Source of the DNA: Bacteroidota bacterium
GTDB lineage: Bacteria > Bacteroidota > Ignavibacteria > Kapaibacteriales > NICIL-2
Direction: 5' to 3'
Length of the DNA stretch: 64,000 nt
Assembly (NCBI GenBank): GCA_019695345.1
Contig: JAIBAE010000010.1
Location: 1 to 64,000 of the forward strand
The notes beneath the pieces are model-generated. The model was given only the letters and a program-made list of their open reading frames with translations. It made no database searches and had not been told where the DNA came from. Of this stretch, positions 46,514 to 56,000 are shown piece after piece. The position numbers and the translations under genes were made by a program. Position 1 is the first letter of the stretch. Every line of letters begins with the position of its first letter.

Positions 46514-46656
46514 AAAACAGACTGATGCATTCTTACCCAAGAATCTCCTTTGCCGTTGAAAAATATATATGTAAGTTTTATCAATACCAAATCGTACTGG
46601 TAGGTTTTTCCTAAGGTGACTTTACAAAAAATCAACAGAGTAAGATATGATCTCAG

Positions 46657-46693
46657 TCAATCTCCGTCAGGCGAAAAGTACTGACATCACAAG
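46657..46693 (+). repeat. C-type inverted repeat
   Basis: CCGTCAGGCGAAAAGTACTGACATCACAAG; CGTCAG pairs with CTGACa. It matches 47594-47630 at most positions. Confidence 0.65.
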
Positions 46694-46742
46694 AATATAG
46701 GAAAGCTTATCAAGACATGAATAATGTTAGGTGTGAATAGAT

Positions 46743-47480
46743 ATGAAAACAACGAAGTACCAACTGCTCGTATTTACATTTGTTTTGTTTTTACCTATTA
46801 AGGTATTTTCTCAACAGGAAATATTACGGACATATTTAGTTTATGTTAATGAAGATTTTTCAGACTGTTTACATTACAGTACATACTGTGATTGTCGTAA
46901 TAAGTTTAGGAAAGAACCTTATCTAATAATCCTGGATTCGAGTTATAATGAAAAGTCAACCAATTGTACTTTGTATTTTGGAGCCGACCTAGAGCCCTAT
47001 GAATATTATTCCATACAGCAAAAGGATGATAAAATCAATTTGTACACTCTTAAGGAGGATTCGATGGAATACTTTTGTTTGCTACAACTACGAAAGAGTA
47101 ATTTGACTGCAATGAATAAGTCTTTTTTCTCAACATTTAGACGTTTAACAATTGTGAAGTCCGTTGAACAACCCAGTGAATATGACAACAAAATCAACAG
47201 ATTAATTGCTAAGTCATTTGAGTATAGCTTAAGAATAAACGGCTATGGGACATTTAAACAACTCTTTCACACAGATAGTCTGAATTACAAATGCGATCCT
47301 ATGCATGATATAAACTATTTGAGCTTTCAGTCAGGAGAAGTAAAACATGAATATATACTTGAACAGCATGGAGATATGTTGTGCCTCTATAGTTATAAAA
47401 TTATTTTTCCAGAGCCAGATTATCCAACTTATGATATAACAAACAAAAAATTGGAGTTATCATTTATTCTGAAAAAATAA
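46743..47480 (+). CDS. Hypothetical secreted protein, A+T-rich
   Basis: 245 residues, not recognised. Signal peptide 1-23 (YQLLVFTFVLFLPIKVFSQ). The mature part is Tyr, Asp and Lys rich, with an early cysteine group (DCLHYSTYCDCRNKF, then CTLYF) that could form disulfides. Codon use is more A+T-rich than neighbouring GH57 or purB. It sits inside the 2 kb islet bracketed by inverted B half-elements, about 50 bases after a C-type repeat. Confidence 0.55.
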   Translation: MKTTKYQLLVFTFVLFLPIKVFSQQEILRTYLVYVNEDFSDCLHYSTYCDCRNKFRKEPYLIILDSSYNEKSTNCTLYFGADLEPYEYYSIQQKDDKINLYTLKEDSMEYFCLLQLRKSNLTAMNKSFFSTFRRLTIVKSVEQPSEYDNKINRLIAKSFEYSLRINGYGTFKQLFHTDSLNYKCDPMHDINYLSFQSGEVKHEYILEQHGDMLCLYSYKIIFPEPDYPTYDITNKKLELSFILKK

Positions 47481-47571
47481 TCAATCAGATTTTGTGATTT
47501 ATTTCAGTATAAACTTACATTACTTTGAATTCTTATTTAATAAAAATAAGCTACTTCATGCCAACTAAACA

Positions 47572-48105
47572 ATGGAGTTTAGTATGAAAGCTGTCAATCC
47601 TCGTCAGCACGAAAGTTCTGACGTAACAAGGGTTGTAAAAGACTTGACGAGACTTAAATATGCTTTATCCAAACTTTGTAGCCTTATTATGCTTAGTTGC
47701 TTTTTAGTTTCGTCCCTATACTCCCAACACGATAGTACTTCGAAGACTGAGATTAATACAGAAGAAAGAGTCCTAAGTTATAATAATTACTTTTTCAAAT
47801 TGGATAGTATCAAGCGATATTACCATGAAAGGTATATAACATCGAGTTGTTTAAGTAAGCAAAATTGGTTGTTATCAACAAAAGAAAGTAGTGAGAAGCT
47901 GAAATTTGGTACAATCGATATTCTAAAGGAACATCCTACTGATAATAACTTATTCATAGCGCAATTGGTTGTGACATATAAGAATAAAGATTGGAAATTC
48001 CAGAACAAGGATCAAAGATGTAGAATTCTTGTGGTAGTAGATAGCTCGTTTTTGTATAATCCATTGAAGATACAAATTGGTAGTACTTTCTTTGAATCAG
48101 GTTAA
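47572..48105 (+). CDS. Hypothetical secreted protein, probably interrupted at its 3' end
   Basis: 177 residues as the longest frame, not recognised. The first 24 codons lie on a C-type repeat and are probably not translated. A better start is TTG at 47644, giving TRLKYALSKLCSLIMLSCFLVSSLYSQ, a good signal peptide; ATG 47689 is another option. The frame ends at a TAA (48103-48105) after FFESG, but stays open for 57 more codons to 48279, so the gene may have lost its last quarter. A+T-rich, inside the B-bracketed islet. Confidence 0.45.
   Translation: MEFSMKAVNPRQHESSDVTRVVKDLTRLKYALSKLCSLIMLSCFLVSSLYSQHDSTSKTEINTEERVLSYNNYFFKLDSIKRYYHERYITSSCLSKQNWLLSTKESSEKLKFGTIDILKEHPTDNNLFIAQLVVTYKNKDWKFQNKDQRCRILVVVDSSFLYNPLKIQIGSTFFESG
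47594..47630 (+). repeat. C-type inverted repeat
   Basis: CCTCGTCAGCACGAAAGTTCTGACG then TAACAAGG; CGTCAG pairs with CTGACG across a 10-base loop. Close match to 46657-46693. Confidence 0.65.
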
Positions 48106-48279
48106 TTCAAATTTGTCTTTTCTAAAGATAGTCTTAAATTCTATAGAGTGAATGATATAGGGCTGGTGCTTCGCATGAATAAAAATACTATTGAACGTTA
48201 TGCAGTATTTCAGTATAATGAAAAGGTTTTCTCACAAGAATCGTTTATAAAACGAATCTTTACTTTTTTAGGTAACTGA
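48106..48279 (+). pseudogene. In-frame continuation of the interrupted orphan gene
   Basis: Directly after the TAA at 48103 the same frame continues FKFVFSKDSLKFYRVND and on to KRIFTFLGN before a TGA. The composition resembles the preceding protein (Phe, Lys, Ser, Asn rich). A nonsense mutation, a sequencing error or stop readthrough would all explain it. Confidence 0.45.
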
Positions 48280-48375
48280 AGGTATTGATAAAAACAGTAA
48301 GGACTCTTAAGTATATAGTCAAAAATTAACTTCAACAGTATAATAGTTAACCTTAACTATTACAAACTAATAACT

Positions 48376-48446
48376 CGCGACACTTAACGCTTGTTTCCGC
48401 CCGGGTGACGGCGCAGTACGGGTTGCTTCGGTAGTTGTGGGAACCA
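48376..48446 (-). repeat. B-type half-element (right-facing)
   Basis: CGCGACACTTAACG, then CCGCCCGGGTGACGGCGCAG and GGGTTGCTTCGGTAG. It is the reverse of the variant at 46299 and closes the orphan-gene islet, ending 2 bases before the OmpA-type stop codon. Confidence 0.75.
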
Positions 48447-48448
48447 AA

Positions 48449-49726
48449 TTATTTATAGGTAACAACTATTTCCACGCGTCGGTTTTTTTCGCGGTCTGCA
48501 TCGGTAGTGTTTGAAGTAGCAGGGAAGTCCGCGCCGAGACCTTTGGCTGTTATAACAAACTTGCCAAGATGCAGAGTGTTGAGATAACTCTTCATTGCAT
48601 CCGCACGTTGTTGTGATAGCACTTGGTTGTACTGGGTAGTTCCAAGGGAATCGCAATGACCGGTGATGCTGATACTTGGCGCAGGAACAAGCGGAATGGA
48701 AGCAAGTTCTGTAAGTTGTTGCAGGTCTTGCTTGTGGGGAACCGAACTGTTGTAATCGAAATACACTGTATATGATTTTACTTTTTGCTGCGATGTGTTT
48801 GATGTTGTTGGCTGAGTAATTCGCAGCTCTTGCGGAATGATGATTTGATATATACCAAGCCGCTCGAAGATACTATCGGTTGAAACGATAAAGCCACGCT
48901 CGCCGTTTTGGGTTAAGGTAAAACAATGGTCTATCCCTGTTGTGTTGATGTTGTTGCCAAGCGACACAGGCGCAGACCATTTCTGCCACGTGGAATCCAA
49001 CCGCCGCGATGAAAACATATCCATGCTACCTAAACTTCCGTGAGCCATTGAAGAAAAGTAGAGTGTTTGTTCATCGTAACCAATAAAGGGCGAGCCCTCC
49101 ATTGAAGCGGTGTTAATGGTTGCCCCAAGATTCTTTGGTTCGGAGTAGGTGTTGGAATTCCCTTGGCGGAATGAAACGTACAAGTCTAAATCGCCACGGG
49201 AATCATTGTTATCAATGGCAAGCAATAGTATCTTGGTAGATGGTAACATGCTTGCATAGAAGTACCCTGATTTATTCTTATAGTTTGTTATGGTAATGGG
49301 GTCGAGTTTAGACCAACCCTTTTTATTGTTGATGAGCGTATGAAACCCAAATTGTTGTTCGTTACCGTGATCGGTTGCAATGTTATGAACCACAAACGCT
49401 GTTTGCCCATCGGGCGAGAGGGAGAAGAGGACATCGCTTAATGGCGTGTTGATGGTTGGTCCGGCATTGACGGGCTCTAACCAATGGTTGCCGCCTATGT
49501 TATCGGTGTACCAAATATCATCGGGGTCGTTCACGCCGCCGATATTATCCGGATGAAACTTCCTTGAGAAATACAAACGTTTCCCATCTAACGAAAGCAC
49601 CGGCATTACTACTTTAGTAAAACTGTTTACCGTTTCGGGTAAACGTATTTTTACACGAGTTGAATCGGAACCGTAAAGTTCCGATTCAACAAGTAGAAGT
49701 AAAAGTAAGAGTGTAAGAAATTTCAT
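48449..49726 (-). CDS. OmpA-family protein with PD40/WD40-like repeats
   Basis: 425 residues. Signal peptide 1-19. Residues about 40-290 hold PD40-type beta-propeller repeats (GKRLYFSRKF, LSPDGQTAFVV, EQTLYFSSMAHGSLGSMDMF). An OmpA peptidoglycan-binding domain follows at about 315-425 (VYFDYNSS, ISITGHCDSLG, NQVLSQQRADAMKSYL, ENRR-like EKNRRVEI). Probably an outer-membrane or periplasmic protein tied to peptidoglycan, of the same broad type as T9SS-associated PorE-like proteins. Confidence 0.82.
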   Translation of the reverse strand: MKFLTLLLLLLLVESELYGSDSTRVKIRLPETVNSFTKVVMPVLSLDGKRLYFSRKFHPDNIGGVNDPDDIWYTDNIGGNHWLEPVNAGPTINTPLSDVLFSLSPDGQTAFVVHNIATDHGNEQQFGFHTLINNKKGWSKLDPITITNYKNKSGYFYASMLPSTKILLLAIDNNDSRGDLDLYVSFRQGNSNTYSEPKNLGATINTASMEGSPFIGYDEQTLYFSSMAHGSLGSMDMFSSRRLDSTWQKWSAPVSLGNNINTTGIDHCFTLTQNGERGFIVSTDSIFERLGIYQIIIPQELRITQPTTSNTSQQKVKSYTVYFDYNSSVPHKQDLQQLTELASIPLVPAPSISITGHCDSLGTTQYNQVLSQQRADAMKSYLNTLHLGKFVITAKGLGADFPATSNTTDADREKNRRVEIVVTYK

Positions 49727-49831
49727 GATATGTTGTCTATCAGACGCGAAGCATCGCGTGGCTACAAATTAAATAACTATCAACATCGTGCACTATAACA
49801 ATAGTCATTCATAATATCTCAATTTGGGATA

Positions 49832-49866
49832 GATTCCCGATAAACGTTTTTCAACGTTTTCGGGAA
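49832..49866. repeat. ATTCCCGA/TCGGGAAT palindromic repeat (D-type)
   Basis: ATTCCCGATAAACGT / AACGTTTTCGGGAAT hairpin with loop TTTTC, similar to the first hairpin at 39903. Confidence 0.7.
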
Positions 49867-49926
49867 TGACATTCATTAGTGTAATATTATGAAAATTGGT
49901 TTTTGTGTTTATGGTGTACAACGTTT

Positions 49927-49986
49927 CTTCCCGCAGATGATTGTTGTGTTGCGCAGGAGATTCGGTGCGGTCATGCGTTAGCAGAA
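49927..49986 (+). repeat. A-type half-element (right-facing)
   Basis: TTCCCGCAGATG at the left, GGTGCGG near the right, then TGC-GTTA-GCAGA. CCGCA pairs with TGCGG. It ends 2 bases before the purB stop codon. Confidence 0.8.
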
Positions 49987-49988
49987 AA

Positions 49989-51284
49989 TTATAATCCGCA
50001 ACGTTCAAAGATGTAATCTACATTCCCCAACGATTTTTTACCACTGAAGAGTTCTTGCAAATCTTCCAAAGTAACGTGTGAACGCAGTTGTTCGTTCTCC
50101 CATAATGTATCAATCAACGGACGTTGCTCGTTCCATGTTTTCATTGCCGATGATTGCACAATGGCGTAGGCATCTTCGCGGGTTAAGCCACGACGCACCA
50201 ACTCAAGCAAAACGGTTTGCGACCACACCAACCCATGCGAGCGTGCAATGGTGTTGAGCATGGCATCGGGATATACTAAAAGTGTATCAACAAGTTTGAT
50301 GGTTAAGCCAAGCATGTAATCGAGTGTTATGGTTGAGTCGGGGCAGATAACGCGCTCAACGGAACTGTGTGATATATCGCGCTCGTGCCATAGTGCATTG
50401 TTCTCTAACGCAGCCATGGCGTTGGAGCGAAGTAAACGCGCCAGACCGCATATACGCTCGCTTACAATAGGATTGCGCTTGTGTGGCATTGCGCTTGAAC
50501 CTTTTTGTCCTTTGCTAAAAAACTCTTCGGCTTCGCGAACTTCTGTGCGTTGTAGATGACGAACTTCTAACGCAATTTTCTCTAACGAAGAACCTATAAT
50601 TGCAAGCGTAGATAAATACTCTGCATGTCGGTCGCGTTGAATAACCTGTGTTGAAACAGGTGCAGGTTGTAAACCAAGTTTAGCGCACACGTATTCTTCA
50701 ACCTTTGGTGAGAGATGTTCGAACGTACCAATAGCACCACTAATCATACCAAACGAAATACGTTCAATAGCATTTTCCAAACGTTCAATATTGCGTTTAC
50801 ATTCTTCGTAAAATAGTGCGAACTTTAAACCAAAGGTCATTGGCTCTGCGTGAATACCATGCGAGCGACCAACACAAATAGTGTGTTTAAATTCCTTCGC
50901 GCGGCGTGCAAGAATATCTCGCAACGAGATAAGTTCTTTCATCAACAACTCGCCGGCTTGCTTTAACTGTACCGAAAGGCACGTATCAAGCACATCGCTC
51001 GAAGTCATTCCCAAATGCAACCAGCGCGAAGCCGGCGAGCCAATATGCTCATTCACATTAGTAAGGAACGCAATAACATCGTGCTTAGTGGTTTCCTCAA
51101 TTTCCAAAATACGTTTTACATTAAACGCCGCCTTTGCACGAATCTCATCAACATCTTCACGCGGCACAATACCTAGTTCGCACTGCGCCTCGGTTGCTAA
51201 AATTTCAATATCAAGCCAAATACGGTACTTGTTTTCATCATCCCAAATTGCACCCATTGCCGGGCGTGTATAACGTTCAATCAT
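49989..51284 (-). CDS. purB: Adenylosuccinate lyase
   Basis: 431 residues from MIERYTRPAM; ten upstream codons are open but fall in a leader. Family signature GSSAMPHKRNP, the conserved TSSDVLDTCLS and GRSHGIHAEP segments with the catalytic His, and the C-terminal ADSL domain. It acts twice in purine synthesis, releasing fumarate from SAICAR and from adenylosuccinate. It is flanked on both sides by A half-elements in opposite orientation. Confidence 0.95.
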   Translation of the reverse strand: MIERYTRPAMGAIWDDENKYRIWLDIEILATEAQCELGIVPREDVDEIRAKAAFNVKRILEIEETTKHDVIAFLTNVNEHIGSPASRWLHLGMTSSDVLDTCLSVQLKQAGELLMKELISLRDILARRAKEFKHTICVGRSHGIHAEPMTFGLKFALFYEECKRNIERLENAIERISFGMISGAIGTFEHLSPKVEEYVCAKLGLQPAPVSTQVIQRDRHAEYLSTLAIIGSSLEKIALEVRHLQRTEVREAEEFFSKGQKGSSAMPHKRNPIVSERICGLARLLRSNAMAALENNALWHERDISHSSVERVICPDSTITLDYMLGLTIKLVDTLLVYPDAMLNTIARSHGLVWSQTVLLELVRRGLTREDAYAIVQSSAMKTWNEQRPLIDTLWENEQLRSHVTLEDLQELFSGKKSLGNVDYIFERCGL

Positions 51285-51313
51285 AACTTGTAAAAAATAG
51301 TGTTGAATAATCA

Positions 51314-51371
51314 TTTGCTACCGCAGACCGCACCATGACTTGCTTACAGGCAGAGCCGCCATCTGCGGGAA
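51314..51371 (-). repeat. A-type half-element (left-facing)
   Basis: TTTGCTACCGCAGACCGCACC at the left, ATCTGCGGGAA at the right. CCGCA pairs with TGCGG. Begins 29 bases upstream of the purB start. Confidence 0.8.
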
Positions 51372-51390
51372 AGAACCGACTTCTAAGATA

Positions 51391-52068
51391 CTACATTTCC
51401 GTCACTTTAACTTTAGGCACAAACTCCTGATGATAACTTGGCGCAAAACTGGTTGCATCTACAAACTTCTGTTGCTCAAAAAACCGAACTGCCAACCGTG
51501 CTATAAACCGTGGCGTTAATCTGTTTAACCCGGAAAGTTGTAAACCACCAAACTCATGTGCTGCATTGCCACACACTACTGTTGTTGAAGTAATATGTTG
51601 TTGTACATCCTGATGTTCAACTAACTTAACATCGGAAAGTGGGTTGGCTGTGTTATCGAACATTTGCATAAAGTACACCCCGCGTTGCGATGAATTCACC
51701 ACCAGTATTTTATCGGCATTACACATGGTTGCAAACTCATCGGCTGCGCTAGCGGTTGCTTGCAAAGTTGGTATAGCAATAAGTTTGGGTGTGTTATCAA
51801 AACACAGAGCTTTAGCAAAGTTGATACCGATGCGTAAACCTGTAAACGAGCCGGGTCCGGCAGAAACAGCCACCGCATCAAGTTGTTGAATTGTTATGTT
51901 GCTTTGCGCCAGTAAACTCCGCGTCATTTCTGCCAGAGCTTTATCGTGAATGTTAGGTATTAACAAGGAGAATTCACCGCTTAGTGCACCGTTTACCGTT
52001 AAAGCAACTCCACAAGTTACGGATGATGTTTCAATGCTGAGAATAGAGGTTGATTGTTTGTCTTTCAT
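51391..52068 (-). CDS. tsaB: tRNA t6A threonylcarbamoyltransferase complex subunit TsaB
   Basis: 225 residues. Actin-like ATPase-fold start ILSIETSSVTCGVAL and the segment VSAGPGSFTGLRIGINFAKAL, both diagnostic of TsaB. With TsaD and TsaE it installs t6A at position 37 of ANN-decoding tRNAs. It lies downstream of the birA-mfd pair, separated by an A half-element. Confidence 0.92.
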   Translation of the reverse strand: MKDKQSTSILSIETSSVTCGVALTVNGALSGEFSLLIPNIHDKALAEMTRSLLAQSNITIQQLDAVAVSAGPGSFTGLRIGINFAKALCFDNTPKLIAIPTLQATASAADEFATMCNADKILVVNSSQRGVYFMQMFDNTANPLSDVKLVEHQDVQQHITSTTVVCGNAAHEFGGLQLSGLNRLTPRFIARLAVRFFEQQKFVDATSFAPSYHQEFVPKVKVTEM

Positions 52069-52172
52069 AGTACAAATTTACGAGTATTGTCGGGAAAAAT
52101 TGGGCTGTTATTGCCTATTGATAATACTCTCTATTTACAGTTAGATGATAAATGTTGTGTTTTGAGGGAGGT

Positions 52173-52232
52173 ACTATCCAGCAACGATTACTTTGTGTTG
52201 TTAGTAAGGTTTGGAGCTGCTTGCGAAGCAGA
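52173..52232 (+). repeat. A-type half-element (right-facing), third stem variant
   Basis: TATCCAGCAACG at the left, GGAGCTGC near the right, then TGC-GAA-GCAGA. CAGC pairs with GCTG where other copies have CGGC/GCCG or CCGC/GCGG. It abuts the birA stop codon. Confidence 0.75.
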
Positions 52233-53012
52233 TTATTCAAGATTGTAAATGATTGAGTCACCATCGTGGATTGTGCGAAGTTGGTGTGTTTGAATGTGTT
52301 GTACTTTAAGCAATCCTTCGGGTGTGAAACCGTAAAATTTCCATTCATCGGAATTACCAAGTATAGTAAAGGTTTTATTTTCTACATCAAGTAGCATTTG
52401 CCATTGTTTAATAATTTCACTCTCAGATAAAGCAAACAACTCTTGAATTTTGTTTACAAGTGTTTGCATTAACTCCGCCGGGTTGTAGTGCTTACCTGTT
52501 AGTTGAAAAAGGGAAGTAGCTTTACTTTGTAAATCGGTAGGGAAGGACTGCACGTTACAATTAATACCAATTCCTAATACCGATTTTGTTATAACGTTAT
52601 TTTGAACATCACACTCTAACAACACACCCGATACTTTTTTGAAAATGTTCTGGTTGGTTTTGATATATACATCGTTTGGATATTTGATTTTGTAGTATAG
52701 CTGTGGTTCTACGAGTAATAAAGTTTGAAGTACAGCTATTGTTCCAATCATCTGTAATAATGCGCCATGCTGAAGAGCTAATGGTTGCTTGTATTCCATA
52801 CCTATGCTACAACACACATTATCGGATGTATCCGATTGCCAGTGTTTCCCATAACGACCGCGTCCTTTTGTTTGTTGAAATGCCCGCACGCATACAAACG
52901 GAAATTCGCTATAATGTGTGTGTATCACATCGTTCGTTGACGTAGTTGATTGAAGCGAAATGATTGTTGGTGACAAAGTTGAAAAATCTTTAAATGGAAA
53001 GATGTTATTCAT
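52233..53012 (-). CDS. birA: Biotin-[acetyl-CoA-carboxylase] ligase
   Basis: 259 residues. Biotin-protein ligase core with TTSTNDVIHTHY, the biotinyl-AMP loop QQTKGRGRYGKHW, KYPNDVYI and GVLLECDV, GIGINCN. There is no N-terminal helix-turn-helix, so it should only attach biotin and not repress transcription. It overlaps the mfd stop by 8 bases, suggesting co-translation. Confidence 0.92.
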   Translation of the reverse strand: MNNIFPFKDFSTLSPTIISLQSTTSTNDVIHTHYSEFPFVCVRAFQQTKGRGRYGKHWQSDTSDNVCCSIGMEYKQPLALQHGALLQMIGTIAVLQTLLLVEPQLYYKIKYPNDVYIKTNQNIFKKVSGVLLECDVQNNVITKSVLGIGINCNVQSFPTDLQSKATSLFQLTGKHYNPAELMQTLVNKIQELFALSESEIIKQWQMLLDVENKTFTILGNSDEWKFYGFTPEGLLKVQHIQTHQLRTIHDGDSIIYNLE

Positions 53013-56000
53013 GCGTAACCTCGTACACTACACGAGCAAACTGTTCCATTATGTTTATTGCTTCATCTCTTCCACCGTACATTATTTCAACGTATCCCTT
53101 TTTACCTTTTTGTAAAAACCTTGCGCCATGCATTCCGGCAACCGTTGATGCAATTGGTGTAAATGCTTTTTCGTAGAATTGTGTTGCAGATGATTCGGGT
53201 AACTCAATACTCATACTATTTGCGCGAACTATAACGCGAACAAATCCGGTAGGTAGGGTAATCATACGTAAGCGGACTGCAAACAACAGTTCTTCAGCTT
53301 CTTTTGGTAATGCGCCATATCTATCACGAAGTTCACTTACTATTTCATTGAGTTTAAACTCGCTGTCGGCATTGTATAACTTCTTATAGAATTCAAAACG
53401 CTCAGTATCTTTTGGTATGTACGTATCCGGTAATAGAGCATCGGTATCAAGTTCAATACTAAGTTCATCGTTTGATAGATTAACCGGTATAGGTTTATCC
53501 TGAAACACCGTACTAAATTCTTCCTGACGGAGCTCTTGTACTGCCTCATCTAAAATCTTTTGATATAACTCAAATCCCATTTCAGCAATAAACCCACTCT
53601 GTTCACCACCTAATAGATTGCCCGCTCCACGGATTTCTAAATCTCGCATTGCAAGGTGGAATCCACTTCCTAAATCGGTATGTTCTTCAATAGCTTGTAA
53701 TCTACGGATGGCTATTCGGTTCAGTGTTTTAACAGGTGGTACAATAAGATAACAGTATGCTTGCCGTGTTGAACGACCTACGCGTCCGCGTAATTGATAC
53801 AACTCTGCCAAACCAAACCTATCAGCACGATTGATAAAGATTGTATTTACATTAGGTATATCCAAACCACTTTCTACAATCTTTGTTGCAAGTAATACAT
53901 CAAACTTCCTTTCAAGAAATCGTTCCATTACCGTTTCTAACTTACTGCTATCCATTTGACCGTGTGCAATTCCAAATCGGAGTCCGGGTACGATTTCCGT
54001 TAATTGCATTGCTATTGCATCGAGGTTCTCAATTTTATCGTTAACAAAATACAACTGTCCGCCACGCTCTAATTCACGTGTAATACCTTTACGTATTTCA
54101 TCGTCGTCCCATTGAATAATATTTGTATCAATTGGTAGGCGGTTTCTTGGGGGAGTTTCGATATTACTCAAATCCCGTGCTCCCATCAGCGAGAAGTTTA
54201 AAGTACGGGGGATTGGCGTTGCAGTTAATGTTAGTGTATCTATGTTGGTTCGTAGCTGACGTAATTTTTCTTTAGCACCAACTCCAAATCGTTGTTCTTC
54301 ATCAATAATCAACAATCCAAGGTTTTTGAATTGCATGTCTTTGCTGAGGATGCGATGAGTTCCAATAAGAATGTCAATTGTTCCGGCTTCTAATCCATTA
54401 GAAATAGACTTTTGTTCATCGGTGGAACGAAAACGGGAAATAACATCTACTTTAACGGGGTACCGTTTTAAGCGTTCACTAAATGTAATATGATGTTGGT
54501 GAGCTAAGATTGTGGTTGGAACTAACACGGCAACTTGCTTTCCGCCTTGTGCCGCCTTAAATGCTGCACGAATTGCTACTTCAGTTTTTCCAAACCCAAC
54601 ATCCCCACATACCAATCTGTCCATTGGTGTATCAGATTCCATATCGTGTTTAACTTCTGCGGTAGCGCGGGCCTGGTCTGGCGTATCTTCATACATAAAC
54701 GAAGCTTCAAACTCTTTTTGCCATACTGTATCGGTCGGGAAGGCAAAGCCACGTTGCGATTTACGCAAGGCATAGAGTTTTATTAGCTCGCGGGCAATGT
54801 CCTTGATTTTCTTTTTTGTTCGTGCTTTCTTACGTTCCCATTCGCCGCTTCCAAGTTTGCTAAGTTTAGGTGCAACCCCTTCCTGTGATGAATAGCGTTG
54901 CAGTTTGTTCACATAATTAAGGTGAACATACAGTACATCGCCTTCAGCAAAAATTAAACGGATTGTTTCTTGTTTGCTTCCACCAATGGTAATTGTTTCT
55001 AAGCCATCAAACTGACCAACACCCTTATCAATATGTACAATCAAGTCGCCTTTGCGCAGCTGTTGTAATTCTCGTAAGGTAATACCGTTAGGATTTTGGT
55101 GTCGGTTTGCATCGCGGAAACGTTGTCGGTTAAACACCTGATGCTCGGTGTAACAAACTATACCTTCGTCATCCCATCTGAATCCTGAGTGTAAGGTTGA
55201 GTTTGCCCAATGAATTTTATGTGTTGAAACAGGTTTGTATTCTAAATGGTCTTGGTCGTAACGTTCCTCAACGTTTTCAATCAGCTCTCGTATTCTTTTA
55301 GTATGAATTGTTCCTTCTGCACAAATAAAAATCTTCTTCTGTAGCTCTTCATCTTCTCCTAAAGCAGTGAAAAATTTCTCTACCGAAGACTCGAAGTTAG
55401 GTTGTTGAGCGGAACGTGTTTCAATATCAGTATTGCCAAATGGATTGATACTGATAATTCTGTTGTTACGTAGTTGATGAAATATAGTACTACTTTCCGC
55501 TTTTTCAAACACCGATTCCAGTTGCTCAGGTTCATCCAAAATTACTATTGTATTTTCATCTATGTAATCCAACAGTGTCGCGCCAAATTCATCACTTTGT
55601 TCATGGAAATATTTAGCCACAAATTCAATGGAAGTATGTTCTCTGATACTTCGTTGAGAGAGCGGGTCGAACTCACGGATTGATTCAATAGTATCACCCC
55701 AAAATTCAATACGTAAAGGCGTGCTCCAACCAATTGGGAAAACATCAACAATCCCACCGCGAATTGAAATATCACCGGGTTTAGAAACATAATCCTGACG
55801 TTCAAATCCATGAAGCAACAAATGATGTTGAAACTCCTCGTATGGAACATGTTGGTCACGTTTTAGTGCATATAAATTCTCTGTTACAACATCTCGTTTT
55901 GGTAACGAAAGTAAAAACGATTCAGGTGAACAAACTACTGCCGCTATAGGATTTCGTTCTAACGTTGTTACAGTATCAACGATATCCAGCAATTCAACAT

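Larger units (their letters stand above)
46293..46742. other. 450 bp intergenic region rich in repeats
   Basis: No gene. In order: a B half-element, a pair of CTCCC/GGGAG hairpins, an unassigned A+T-rich stretch and a C-type repeat about 50 bases before the next gene. Confidence 0.65.

Noticed and set aside
1926-52232. A-type repeats as integron attC sites, because of the GCGTTAGC end
   Set aside because: The end does not fit the attC core pattern GTTRRRY, no integrase is present, and most neighbours are core genes in both orientations rather than a one-way cassette array.
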